Assembly (NCBI GenBank): GCA_014529385.2
Contig: CM043969.1
Span: forward strand, 75,128,676-75,192,675
From: Adiantum capillus-veneris
Taxonomy: Eukaryota; Streptophyta; Polypodiopsida; Polypodiales; Pteridaceae
Direction: 5' to 3'
Length of the DNA: 64,000 nucleotides
The notes under the pieces were generated by a model. The model was not told the DNA's origin, searched no databases, and saw only the letters and a list, made by a program, of their open reading frames with translations. Position 1 is the stretch's first letter. Each line of letters starts with the position of its first letter. Positions 48,031 through 59,041 of the stretch are shown piece by piece. Made by a program: the position numbers and the translations under genes.

Positions 48031-48949
48031 TGTGGGACGCATGTCTAACCTCACCATCCTATCTTATTGCAATATTAGCGAGAACCACAGCTAAATTGTC
48101 AATCCATGGGATGAAGCTGACTTGACTGGTGCATAGAGGCTACAAGAGGTTGTCAATCTCTCGGAAAACAACTAACAACTCACATCTAACTCAAGCTACA
48201 CTCAAGTGACTGAAATCACCAAAAGCCAATCGCTCATCGGCAAACAAATCACATCTGTTACAACATCTAATGACATCCAAACATAATGAAACTTCTAGGA
48301 CATGTTTATAAGATCTAAGAACACATGTTTATGGTCTCAAATCCCACTTTATGTCAAGTTCCAAAATCGTGATTATTAACAGCAGTGGGTTTTTGACCTA
48401 GTCATTTTCGACCCCGAATGCATCTAAATGCTTAGCAATGATGTCCCAATGCCCCACCTATGCTTAGTTTTTTATTTGAAAGTGTAAATTCCTAGTTATA
48501 ATGAAATTAGACCGCGGGCGGCGACGTCAAAAGTTACAAAATATTGTAAACTGCTTTTGTCAATGCATAGAGCTCTTACCTGCGGTTGCAATGCAACAAA
48601 CGTGACTGCAATGTGACAACCGGGGAGGGAGTAGGAAGCGCGAGAAGGAGAGGATGGAGAACTGTTAGCTCATGCTGGGTATTTCCTTATTCAAAACTTA
48701 AAAATAACTTACAAAAATTGGCTTTTATACCTTAGCCAAGGTTTTTGGTGGTCAAAACTAATAATATGGGAGTTCTACCAAATATAGGTAATGATAGGTT
48801 GATACAATCTGGAAGCTTATAGCCCCGACTCATTAATGAGAGAGTTTATCCGAGAAAATAGGAGTTACAATATTCCCAATTTATCAAATAATAAGTGTTT
48901 TACAATGAGAACTCCGAAAAATGGTATCCATGTTAGCTTGCTACTAACA
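48031..48949 (-). repeat. 3' LTR of family B copy 2
   Basis: 919 bp, TGTGGGACGC..CTACTAACA on plus. It holds about 75 bp (around 48425-48510) that are absent from the 5' LTR at the corresponding place, so the two LTRs have diverged by an indel as well as by substitutions. Confidence 0.9.
48722..48729 (-). promoter_or_regulatory. TATA box in family B 3' LTR
   Basis: GTATAAAAGCC on the minus strand, as in the other two family B LTRs. Confidence 0.55.
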
Positions 48950-48964
48950 TTCCCCCCCTCCTCG
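48950..48964 (-). other. Polypurine tract of family B copy 2
   Basis: The minus strand reads GCGAGGAGGGGGGAA immediately before the LTR. Confidence 0.8.
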
Positions 48965-50021
48965 CCTGGGTCGTCCCTTAACACAGCTTTATTGGCTGAA
49001 GTAGTCTTCGGGCTGGCGAGGCCGTCTTTAAGCGCACTTAGTATCTTCTGGTATCTAATTTTTCTTCCTTTGTCTGGCACTTGTAGAAACTGCATAATTA
49101 CTCTGTTTTTCAGCTCCACTACTGAGTAGCCTACAAACCTTGAGGTGAGGTTGCTGATCACTGACGCAAAATATCTTCGTTTGCCAAGAGAAGAATCCCG
49201 TGTAGAACGCTTCCTCAAACACCAGCATATTGTGTGAAGGTAGAAACATGCATCTGGCGTAGAAGCCGTAGAAGAATTCTTCAGAAGGTTGGCCACTGAG
49301 ATCATAGCACAAACCTTTATTACCCTCGAGGAATGACATCCAAGGGGCACTTGCTTGCTCTGGCTCATTGAACACTTCGATGCATGTGAGCAACATTCAA
49401 TAGATCTTATATAACATAGCAAATGACAAATCAGGTAGACTTTTAAAGAATCAAATGGCAATCTGGCAATCTGGCTGGCACTTTCAGTTGCTTGTGAATT
49501 AGGTTTGCAAAGGTAATTGAGGCGGTTTCTTTGGTGAAAGTATCTATTGTTTTTCTATCCCTTGCCCTCATCGTCATTCCTTCTGTGGGCAGTCTGAGTA
49601 CTTTTGAAACTATTTTCTTGGTTATTACCACTTTGACTTTATTCCCCTGAGGGTTAGAAATCTGGGCAGTTCCATCTTCTTTAATCGTGGATAAAAGCTC
49701 GTAAGCTTTTTGGAAATCCACACCGCACGGTTCCTGTCCATAGAAATCTCTGAGTCCTAGCCTGCGGTTGGCTTCTTTGTTCTCAAGCTTCGCGGAAACA
49801 TCATACACTTCTTTTGGTAGGAGTTGCAACTCTACCTGATGTCCCTCTTCACTCTTGAATCTGCCGGTGAACATTGTGGTGTGATGCTCTTCTAGCTATT
49901 CTTTTGAAAGATAGGATACCTTGGTGGCTTTGGCTGAATCTGGATCCAGTTGGTATATAGGTAGCTCCTACAACTTTTCTTTCTGGTTGAGCTTCTTCTT
50001 GGCCCTTTCTGCTGCTTGCAT
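48965..50021 (-). pseudogene. ORF3 of family B, downstream of integrase
   Basis: Extra coding region between integrase and the polypurine tract. The main frame (49443-49874) reads VELQLLPKEVYDVSAKLENK, RLGLRDFYGQEPCGVDFQKA and VVITKKIVSKVLRLPTEGMT. The next part continues in another frame (49055-49396: TCIEVFNEPEQASAPWMSFL, YDLSGQPSEEFFYGFYARCM). Two in-frame stops lie between the upstream ATG at 50021 and 49874. I do not recognise the function. The position matches the env-like or additional ORF of Athila/Tat-type elements, but no membrane segment or signal peptide is evident. A retroelement-specific accessory protein is the most cautious reading. Confidence 0.55.
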
Positions 50022-50045
50022 GGCTCCTGTTCAGTGAAAAGAGTA
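50022..50045 (-). other. Candidate 3' splice acceptor before ORF3
   Basis: The minus strand reads TTTTCACTGAACAG, then GAGCC and ATG (AG at 50027-50028). It could serve a spliced subgenomic mRNA for ORF3. The donor was not identified. Confidence 0.35.
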
Positions 50046-51367
50046 TCAAAGTTAGCAGGTTTATCGGATTTTTCTCTGAAATGTCCTTGAGTCTGAAATG
50101 CTGACAATTTTGGTTCAATGGTTTTAAATCAATTTTTGAACAAGCATAGATGCATAAACACATGCAAGGAACAAAATTGTAAAGTTTAAACAAAATTTTG
50201 TAACCAAAGTAAATAATCGTGATTATTTATAGCTGAGTAATTTTTTTAACATTTTGCAAACTTGGCATCACAAACTTGAATTATATACCAAATACATAAT
50301 TTGAGTGAAATATGGGCTCATTTAGATGCATAGGATGAAAATGGTACCAGATATTGGCTTTAGGTCTTAGGTCTCTGAAACAGTAGATATAATGGAAATT
50401 TGAGATTTTGAGCTCCAAATTGGTTCAAACTTGGCTAGTGGGCTTAACACATCATGTACTTTGTATGTATGATGGCAAAATATCAAAATTTTTATTTGTG
50501 CTTATCCGCCTTGTCTTTTTTATCACCATCGTGTCTTTCATTTTTTCATCTGAGCTTCTTTGCTATTTATTAATGATTTTTGACCTGTTTATTGAAAAAA
50601 TCAAAGAAAATAGTAAAATGCTCTAAAAAAGTAAAGTGAAAATCCAATAATCAAGAAAATCCATTGAAAAACACAACTTTATTGTTTTTTGTTAAATTTT
50701 TCTATATTTAAGTCTCATTATCAACAAAAGTGATGAAAAATAACAAAAAAGAACTATTTTTTGATGATTTTCTGATAGTATATACACTATTGACACTCAT
50801 CAGGAAGATATTAGCAATGATTTTTTTCTTAATGATGAACTATAAGGGCATTATTAGGTAATTTTGCAAAAAATCACACATTAACATCGAACTTTTTTCA
50901 CCCCTTCTATATGGTGTACTCCGGGAGGGCTGTGTGCATGGGTTGAACAATCGTATCTATGCATAGACGTGGTTGGTTCTACCATGCTTTGAAGATCAAT
51001 GCAATTCAAAACACTATGTTGTGCAAGAGCTGGGTCTTGAGTAATTAACTCAAGGTTTCTGATGTCGAGGTTTGCTGCGGATGTCTTCCAAAGAGAAAAT
51101 ATTATAGCTTGTGTGCTCTCTATTCGATTGTACCATTAGGATGCTTCAGCATGCTGATTGCTTGAGCTGTTGGTAGCACTTTTGATTGTTGTTGAGCTTT
51201 TTCTCGCCATTGGTAGCTTGGTCTACTTGGTGCTGTATGGTGTGCTGGAGTCTTTTAGACTTAACTTGCCATTGCTTGATTGTGTTTACGGTTTGTGGAG
51301 AAGATAAATGCTTCTTTTTCTTTCAAATCCATTTCAAGTTAGGTTTCTTGCTCAGAGATGCTCGTCT
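50046..51367 (-). other. Non-coding spacer between protease-like domain and ORF3
   Basis: AT-rich, no credible frame. It contains one copy of the family B palindrome (50210-50229, one mismatch), with an adjacent T-rich block as in the leader. Confidence 0.5.
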
Positions 51368-52144
51368 CTATGTTTTTACCCTTGGAACCTTCTTTTGTTT
51401 TGTCGGTGAAGTTTTTGGACACCCATATTTGAATCGGCTTATCTTTAAGCTATGCTTTTGGTACCCAAATTTGCCTGACTCTTTGTATGCTACTTGTAGT
51501 ATTTGCTTGTCGAGGGGATGGATAAGATTGATTACTGCGTAGTTTGGTCTACTGATTACTTCCTTTCCATTCCTCCTTGCTTGCTGCAATTGGAACAATG
51601 AGTTGCCCGTCTTTAGGTGATAGCTTTAGCTGATTTTTATCCCAATCTGGTACTGCTTTGTATGTCCGCATCCAGGGAATTCCAAGAATCATCATCTCAT
51701 TCATGTGTTCAGCTGGTAAGCATACAAACTGATGAGGACATGTACTATCACATTCAGGTTGACTACTCCCAATATTGAGGTTGGGTTCTTGTTGCATCCT
51801 TTGATTGTCACTATTCCTGATATTAATTCTTGACTTACTGCCTTCTTGTACGTGGAATAATTGATTGCATTTACTTTAGCTCCTGTGTTGACCAAAGCAT
51901 TGGTGTTATGATTGTTAAGCTGTACTTTGATGCGCAAGTACATTCCGTATAACCAGTAATCATCTATTGAAACTGCATTTTTAGGTAATTCCCATTGTTG
52001 GTTATCTATTTCCAGAGTGTTGATGGGAATCGGTATCTGTTGATTCTTGAGAGCAGCTTTCCATTTAAGTATCCAAAGCCAAGATTCCTCTTGGGCTTCC
52101 CTCAATAACTTGCTGTCGTTTAATCTTCTTTTGCTTGGCTGCAT
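51368..52144 (-). pseudogene. Second retropepsin-like domain, after integrase (family B)
   Basis: The minus strand gives YLRIKVQLNNHNTNALVNTG, the usual hydrophobic-hydrophobic-D-T-G-A active-site strand but with Asn (AAC) for Asp. Then KVNAINYSTYKKAV follows and, after a frameshift near 51800, MMILGIPWMRTYKAVPDWDK, the second retropepsin landmark (ILGxPWLxxYxxxxDW). It differs clearly from the protease at 54400-55100 of the same element. It starts in a frame overlapping the integrase end. It may be a captured second protease, now catalytically changed, or a fragment of another element fused here. Confidence 0.65.
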
Positions 52145-53260
52145 GTATTCTTTCTAGTAATTCATTGGTTAGCAGCAAATTGTATTTCTTTAAACAACAT
52201 CCACTAATCCAATTCGCCATTGGTTCACCATCTAGGGTGGACAATTTTACGGCTCTACATGGAAATACATCTTCAATGATAAATGGTCCGTTTCCCTTTT
52301 TTGGAAACTTGGGAATGTGTTGCTTAAGGGAATAGAATAAAACTAAGTCTCCTTTCTTAAAGATTTTTTTGATTAAGTGGGAATCAAAAAACTGTTTCTG
52401 TTTCCGCTTTTGTGCATAGATGTGAGCTACAGCAGTTAGACTTTTCTCATCTAGCTTTTCCAAATCTTCAAGTCTTTCTGACAATTCATGTTCAGTCCAC
52501 TCAAGATTCCGTGCTACCCTTAATGTCGATAAAAGAAATTCTATTGGCGGCATCAAGACCATAAACAAGATTAAAGGGTGTAGCACTTAAAGCTTTTTTG
52601 AATGAAACTCGATAAGCCCATAGAGCAGCATGGAGATTCATTTCCTAGTCTGTCCTTTCTGAACTAACCACTTTAGTCAGCACTAAGCTAAGAATTTTGT
52701 TCGTATGCTCAGCTTGTCCGTTTGCTTGTGGGTGATAGGGAGTTGATTTGTTATGGATGACCATAAATTCATTAAGCAAATACTAGATTATTTCATTGAG
52801 GAAATGAGTTCCCCGATCACTGCCAATTTCTATTGGCAGTCCATATCTCGTGAATACATACTCATATAAGAATGCAACAGTGGTACCGGCATCATTCTTT
52901 TGAGTTGCTTTAGCCTCGGCCCACTTGGTCAAATAGTCCGTAGTTACAATGATATATTGAGTTTGGGTTCTATAAGCAGGTGGTTGTATTGGCCCAACAA
53001 AATCTATACCCCATTTTGCAAAAGCTCTAGCTCCCATCATTGGTCTTAAGGGCATGCTATCTACACGTGTTCGCATTTTTGCTCATTGACAAGCATCACA
53101 CCTTCGAACATATTCTTTGGTATCTGCAAAAAGTGTCGGCCACCATATGCTTGTCATTAAGATTTCTCTTGCAATGGTCTCACTAAAAAAGTGACCCCCA
53201 GCTAATCCAGCATGTGCTTGCTCTGTAATCAGAATATACTCATCTTCACTTGCTCAACTC
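52065..53260 (-). pseudogene. Integrase of family B copy 2
   Basis: The HHCC zinc finger is at 53085-53230 (HAGLAGGHFFSETIARE, YVRRCDACQ), followed by a stop. The core at 52783-53076 has KWGIDFVGPIQPPAYRTQTQ (first Asp) and GLPIEIGSDRGTHFLN (second Asp). Then comes STPYHPQANGQAEHTNKIL (Glu) at about 52680-52740. The C-terminus at 52065-52586 has RKQKQFFDSHLIKKIFKKGD and FYSLKQHIPKFPKKGNGPFI. All DDE residues are visible but spread over broken frames. Confidence 0.88.
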
Positions 53261-53284
53261 GGGTCATGAGTGATTTCTTATCCT

Positions 53285-53350
53285 ATGGGTTTGCTTGAGT
53301 ATCCTTCCTTGTTTTTATCGATGTTTTAGATATTTTTGAATTTTTGTTTG
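53285..53350 (-). other. Deletion point replacing RT/RNase H in family B copy 2
   Basis: Protease-side coding ends around 53470 and the integrase zinc finger begins around 53250, with only about 200 bp of non-homologous sequence between them. A gypsy pol needs about 1.5 kb of RT and RNase H here. Confidence 0.65.
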
Positions 53351-53471
53351 AAGGATATCTGCCAATGATTTTGTCCTTAATACAATCATTTTCATCTATC
53401 TGCATTGTGAATTGTGTTCGTGTCTTCATATTTCTGGTGTCTTTTTTTCGTCTATACCATTTTTGCCTTCT

Positions 53472-55097
53472 TCATTTCTGGTTGGGAAAGTCAAAAAAGT
53501 TTTCCTCTCCTCCTTTCAAGAGTAGCTTGGCCCTCACGTGTTCTTTTTTAGACCCTTGTTGAGCTTTCATCAAGTCGTTAGGTTCCTCATCTTCGTCTTC
53601 AATGTTGAGGGTTGAAATCATTTGGATGGGAATTATGTCGTAGCCATCCTCATTGCAAAATTGAGTAGGCATAGACGTATTCACACATACATCCATGGTC
53701 GCTAAAATTTGAGTCCACTCGAATGGCTCAAACAAATACTTTGGAAAGGGTTCAGGTACATAGGCTTCGTCTGTGGAGTCCCTTTCTAGGATACATTCTT
53801 CTCGTTTTAAACTTTTTTTTTTTGAAGCTCCACACATCCACATAGAAGTGTCTTGTTTAACCAGAATGGAATCTTAGTTTCAGCCAAAGAGATTGAATCA
53901 AACTCTTGTATGGGTGTTTTCAAGACATCTCTATAAGTGTGATCTTTTAAATTTACTCTTGTTATAGATCCCACTTGCTTCAAGTACAGATAATTGTTTC
54001 TCCAATCTTGGATAAGCTGTACTTGTCGCATGAAAGGTCTTTTCAATATGATTTCATAATTCAGTTTTTTCCCAAAGTCTACTATGGCAAAAGTGTGTTG
54101 ATATTCAATTCCACAGGAATTGACTATTACCTTTTCAGGCAGCCCTAATGTTCTCTCAATGTGTACGTCAGCCAATGAAATTTCACTCGAGTTTTTCTAA
54201 TGGTTGGTTGTCCCCAGGATTCCCATACTGCTCTCGTGGCTATGGCTATGTCTGCTCCAGTATCCAGTATTGCTACTGCTCCAGTATTCCCATACTGCTC
54301 TCGTGGCTATGGCTATGTCTGCTCCAGTATCCAGTAATGCTTTGGAAAGGGTTCGGGTACATAGGCTTCGTCTGTGCAGTCCCTTTCTAGGATACATGCT
54401 TCTCGTTTTAAACTTTTTTTTTTTGAAACTCCACACATCCACATAGAAGTGTCTTGTTTAACCAGAATGGAATCTTAGTTTCAGCCAAAGAGACTGAATC
54501 AAACTCTTGTATGGGTGTTTTCAAGACATCTCTATAAGTGCGATCTTTTAAATTTACTCTTGTTATAGATCCCACTTGCTTCAAGTACAGATAATTGTTT
54601 CTCCAATCTTGGATAAGCTGTACTTGTCGCATGAAAGGTCTTTTCAATATGATTTCATAATTCAGTTTTTTCCCAAAGTCTACTATGGCAAAAGTGTGTT
54701 GATATTCAATTCCACAGGAATTGACTATTACCTTTTCAGGCATCCCTAATGTTCTCTCAATGTGTACGTCAGCCAATGAAATCACTCGAGTTTCTCTAAT
54801 GGCTGGTTGTCCCCAGGATTCCCATACTGCTCTCGTGGCTATGGCTATGTCTGCTCCAGTATCCAGTATTGCTATGGTTTCAATGTCATTATATTTCATT
54901 GGAAGGGTGGTGTTTCCTTCTTTCGCTTTGTAATATTCTCCAACTTTGTTCATTGGAACAGATTGAATCTCTTTGTTGTCCATTTTGTTTTTTAATTTTT
55001 CCAAATTTTTTGAGATTAGTCCCGTTATCCCCACCTTCTCTAGGGTTTTCTGTAGATCATTCCATAAGTATGGTATGAGTTTTAACAGTTCTCCCAA
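53472..55097 (-). pseudogene. Protease region of family B, tandemly duplicated
   Basis: The ORF at 54408-55097 carries IAILDTGADIAIATRAVWES (catalytic DTG), DVHIERTLGMPEKVIVNSCG, FGKKLNYEIILKRPFMRQVQ and IQDWRNNYLYL, the complete landmarks of a gypsy retropepsin. The part from ADVHIERTLG on is repeated at 53807-54175. Downstream, 53472-53843 continues with an acidic linker (LATMDVCVNTSMPTQFCNED). The protease would cut Gag-Pol. The duplicated unit lacks an intact DTG entry because a small repeat interrupts it at 54204-54345. Confidence 0.82.
53735..54937. repeat. 601-bp tandem duplication in the protease region
   Basis: Copies run at a constant offset of 601 bp (for example TTTGAA(G/A)CTCCACACATCC at 53821 and 54422) with few differences. 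At 54222-54345 a block of about 60 bp (CCCATACTGCTCTCGTGGCT onward) is further doubled. Confidence 0.88.
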
Positions 55098-55157
55098 GGT
55101 AAGAGTGCATTGGATGGGTGTAGAAATGATTGAATAAATGTTGTCTACTTCTAGGGT

Positions 55158-55544
55158 CTATTCAACTCTTTTTACTTGAGTGGTCTTACACACTATGGAT
55201 TCATCTTCATTATCTTCCAAGTAAGAAGGTAATGTTTTCAAGGTCAAAGGTTTTGACATTCCTGAAGCTTCAGATCCGCAATCCCCATACAAGGATTGTA
55301 CATCCATATTCATATCAGAAGGTAGGTTAACGAACCAAACTTCCTCTGTAGGAGTTGACTTCAGAGTTAGGCTCCCATCATTAATCTCTCTAACTTTTTT
55401 CCATAAGTGTCCTGGCCATGCTTCCTCTACAAATGGAATTTTGTCTAAGGCATCTTCGTTGTCCATCACTATAAATTCTAGTTCTTTTGTTTCAAGGTGG
55501 GGTTCTGTCACCACATCGGGTTTTTCTTCAATATCTCTTACCAC
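55158..55544 (-). pseudogene. Acidic gag-pol linker of family B
   Basis: 128-residue ORF (EPHLETKELEFIVMDNEDAL, VWFVNLPSDMNMDVQSLYGD), rich in Asp and Glu, between gag and protease. No domain recognised. Confidence 0.5.
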
Positions 55545-56463
55545 AAGCTCCTCAAGTTTTGCGTACTTTCAAGTTTGGGTTTTTGTTTTTTCAGCATTTC
55601 TTGCGTGATTCTTATCAAATTTTGATAATCTTTCAACATAGCTGCTTCCATATTTGGAGAAGCATAGTTTTTCCGTTTGTTTTTCATGTTTTTGCCTGCT
55701 TTAAGTCTTGCTTGGTAGGCTTCCAAGGCGGCATTAATAGGCACTGCATTATATCCTGGGTACGGAGGTTGTTGACCCAACACAGGTTGAGGTCTTTCCA
55801 TACCCATTGGTGGTCTTTGAGCTTGGGACATATTAGGCTGATATATGTACATGGGTTGTCCTTGTGGCCTCATGGGCACGTACTGAACATTTCCATCATA
55901 TTTGGGTCTAAAGTAGCACTCGTGGGTCTCATGGTTGGTCCATTTATCCTCAATTACACACCATTTTTGTGGCCTAATTGGTTGTCCCTGTTGAGGTATC
56001 CCTTATCTTGGTCCCCTCATAGGTGCTTTTTGCATGTCGTTCATCCTTTTGAGCATATCTTCTATGGCTGAAAGTGGTGTTGTACCAGTCGTTCCCACTT
56101 GTGCTGGTTTAGTGGATGCTATTTTCTCACTTTGGTTATCCTTAGGGACATCTTCTTCGTTAAAAATATCACAATTGTCTCTTAAGTCAATAGCATCTGA
56201 CACACACTCTTCTAAGGTTGTATGCTTTTTACTATAGAGTATAGCATGAAGTTCTTTGTTTAGAAGTCCCTCTAAAAACAAGGATACGAGTCGTTCTTCT
56301 GCAAGTATCTTTAGCCCAGGCATCTGACAATGTATTGTTTCATTCGAGTTGCACAATCCCTAACAGACTCACCATGTTTTTGTTTAAAACTGTAGATTTG
56401 AGCTACCGTATTATGTTTGATCCCCGTTTTGGAACAAGCAGCTACAAATCCTTGAGCTAATGT
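55538..56463 (-). pseudogene. gag C-terminal part of family B copy 2
   Basis: From the sense start: LAQGFVAACSKTG, then IYSFKQKHGESVRDCATRMK, then LKILAEERLVSLFLEGLLNK and YSKKHTTLEECVSDAIDLRD, the second half of a gypsy gag domain. It ends in a Pro/Gln/Met-rich tail (MRPQGQPMYIYQPNMSQAQR). The N-terminal half, visible at 1-1182 in copy 1, is deleted. No CCHC knuckle was seen. Confidence 0.8.
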
Positions 56464-57250
56464 GCCTTTACAAATCTTTTGTGTCTTTACAAAAGCTGTT
56501 TGTACACATACAATGAGTCAATGATATGAACCTTGGTCAAATCTGAGCTAAACGTTAATAATCGTGATTATTAACTTCAAGTTTGAAATGAACACTTTTT
56601 GTAATTTTTTCAAAGACAGTCTTTACATGAGCTATTTTAAGCCTATGAATCAAGTCAAAACTTAATTTGGCCTAAAATGTCAAGAAAAAGTAAATAATCT
56701 GAGTTTTGACCAACTCTTAAAATTTTTACTTCGAAGTGTCCTTGAGCTTAACAACTGGTTCATACAAATTTTAGGCTTACTCTCCAGTTGAATTAAGTGG
56801 TTTCGAGTTTTCTCATGCTATTTCTAACCGTAGATCTAAAATTCTGCAACTTCTAATAACAACTTACACTTGATTCTTTGAGAGAGAGCAATGTTCTGAA
56901 ATCCACCTCGGATCTTTACCCTACTCCTAGATTCTCATCCAATGGAGTTGTGGAAAGTACCACAAACACTCGTTTTCTTTTCTTTTATGGTTTCTAAAAC
57001 ATTGATCTTAAGACTTGTTTCGTCTACCAATCATCCTCAAAATCCTAATCTATTTTTACAATCCTATAATCCTAAAGACACTTAGCAAAAACACTTACTT
57101 CCAAGCTAGGTACCTCTACATAGTAAAAGATGACAATCTTAAGCTATGCAATTTTTAAAAGAAGGTTTTGAACTCTAAGCGATCCTAGAGGAAGTTAAAG
57201 GATAACTTCACAAGACACTCGTGTTTTTTTTCTAATTTAGGTCTCTTTGA
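56464..57250 (-). other. Leader of family B copy 2
   Basis: Matches 2350-3117 of copy 1. One palindrome is at 56554-56575 (one mismatch) and a half-site at about 56692. The upstream-repeat part of the leader and the gag start are deleted. Confidence 0.7.
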
Positions 57251-57270
57251 TCCCCGATAGCGGTGCCAAA
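57251..57270 (-). other. Primer binding site, family B copy 2
   Basis: The minus strand reads TTTGGCACCGCTATCGGGGA next to the LTR, as in copy 1. Confidence 0.75.
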
Positions 57271-58110
57271 TGTGGGACGCATGTGTAACCTCACCATCCT
57301 ATCTTATTGCAGTATTAGCGAGAATCACGATCAAATTGTCAATCCATGGGATGAAGCTGACTTGACTAGTGCATAGAGGCTACAAGAGGTTGTCAATCTC
57401 TCGAAAAACAATTAACAACTCGCATCTAACTCAAGCTACACTCAAGTGATTGAAATCACCAAAAGCCAATCGTTCATCAGCAAACAAATCACATCCGTTA
57501 CAGCATCTAATAACATCCAAACGTAACGAAACTTCTAGGACATGTTTATAAGACCTAACCACATATGCTTATAGTCTCAAACCCCACTTTAAGTCAAGTT
57601 CCAAAATCACAATTATTAGCAGCAATGGATTTTTGATCTAGTCATTTTCGATCCAGAATGCATTCACGCCGCGGGTCATGGACGTCAAAAGCTACGAAAT
57701 ACTATGAACTATTTACATCAATCCGTAGAGCTCCTACCTTCGGTTGCAATGCAACAAACACAAATGTAATGTGATAATTGGGGAGGAAGTAGGAAGCGCG
57801 AGAAGGAGAGGAGTGAGCGTTGTTAGCTCACGCTGTGTATTTCCTTATCCAAAACTTAAAAATAACTTACAAAAATTGGCTTTTATACCTTATCCAAGGT
57901 TTTTGGTAGTCAAAACTAATAATATGGGAGTGCTACCAAAGATGGGTAATGACAGGTTGATACAATCTGGAAGCTTGTAGCCCCGGCTCATTAATTACAG
58001 AGTTTATCCATGAAAATAGGAGTTACAATATTCCCAGTTTATCAAAATAATAAGTGTTTTACAATGAGAACTCCAAAAAATGGTATCCGTGTTAGCTTGC
58101 TGCTAACACA
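57271..58110 (-). repeat. 5' LTR of family B copy 2
   Basis: About 840 bp, TGTGGGACGC..GCTAACA on plus, with an extra CA before the CAATG target-site duplication. Confidence 0.9.
57880..57887 (-). promoter_or_regulatory. TATA box in family B 5' LTR
   Basis: GGTATAAAAGCC on the minus strand. It is the likely promoter start of this copy. Confidence 0.6.
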
Positions 58111-58115
58111 CAATG

Positions 58116-58500
58116 AAAAGACACTCTAGAGTGTGTTAAAGAGATCTTAAAAATGTGATTGATTCCAAGATATGCCCAACAAGGGCAGGGCCATGAAGCT
58201 CTAAGTTATTTTTAGAGAATAGAGCTTGGACTACTCTTCAAAGTTAGTCTCATGGAGTGCAATTGTTGGGAGATATGGCTAGCAAGGACATATCTCCCCA
58301 AGGACTTAAGCTAAGAAACAAGGAAGATTTACCTTCTTTATATTATATAAAAAACCCAAGAGTCTAGCTCCACGGAGCTGCATTTACATGTAGCCACATA
58401 AGAGCCATTCCTAGGATCTTTTGCGCACAACAATAATCACTATGTCCATGCCAACAGTCATGTGAAGGAAGCACATTGTACCGTCTACTCAATAAAAGAG

Positions 58501-58536
<36 letters not shown>

Positions 58537-58717
58537 AAATATCTTGTTTTACGAGGAACTCTCTATTTTTTGTTCTCATAGAAAATATTAACTTATGCCC
58601 CCATCTAAAAGTCTCACTCTGCAGAGAGATAATTCATGTCCTCCAGGTAGTGGTCGAGTTATAGGTGATCACGACACAAGATCTAGATACTGCTATTCTT
58701 TTTCTTCTTCTTCTTCT

Positions 58718-58764
<47 letters not shown>

Positions 58765-59041
58765 TATATATATATAAATATATATATTTATATATTTGCA
58801 TCTGCTTATAGCCATGGAGCTCTATCAAAGTGGAGGTGGGAGATAAGAGTCGATGAAATGCTACAGAAAGAGGTTGTGATGTGCACTTTGAAGTTTATCT
58901 CAAAACTTGGCTCCTTCATTCTTTAACGACCTTCTTTCTTGATGAAGTTGCACAATTACCATGGTAAAGAGTGCATGTACTTTGAAGGTGACTCTCCTCT
59001 TTCTCACTATATCTAGAAGCTTAGCATTGTGCATAAAGAAG
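58116..59041. other. Intergenic with a PPR trace and microsatellites
   Basis: 58160-58210 (plus) reads IPRYAQQGQGHEALS, a PPR fragment. (CT)n(CA)n lies at 58501-58535, and (CTT)n(CT)n with a TA-rich end at 58703-58795. Confidence 0.6.

Larger units (their letters stand above)
48031..58110 (-). mobile_element. Ty3/gypsy element, family B copy 2 (LTR to LTR)
   Basis: About 10.1 kb, minus strand. LTRs at 48031-48949 and 57271-58110, CAATG duplications, PBS and polypurine tract. Order in the sense direction: 5' LTR, PBS, leader, gag 3' part, linker, protease (duplicated), integrase, second protease-like domain, non-coding spacer, ORF3, polypurine tract, 3' LTR. RT and RNase H are absent, and the gag N-terminus is deleted at about 56464. 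It could move only with enzymes supplied by another copy. Confidence 0.88.

Noticed and set aside
50408-50626. Plus-strand hydrophobic ORF as a membrane protein
   Set aside because: Antisense to the family B spacer and AT-rich; hydrophobicity follows from T-rich codons.
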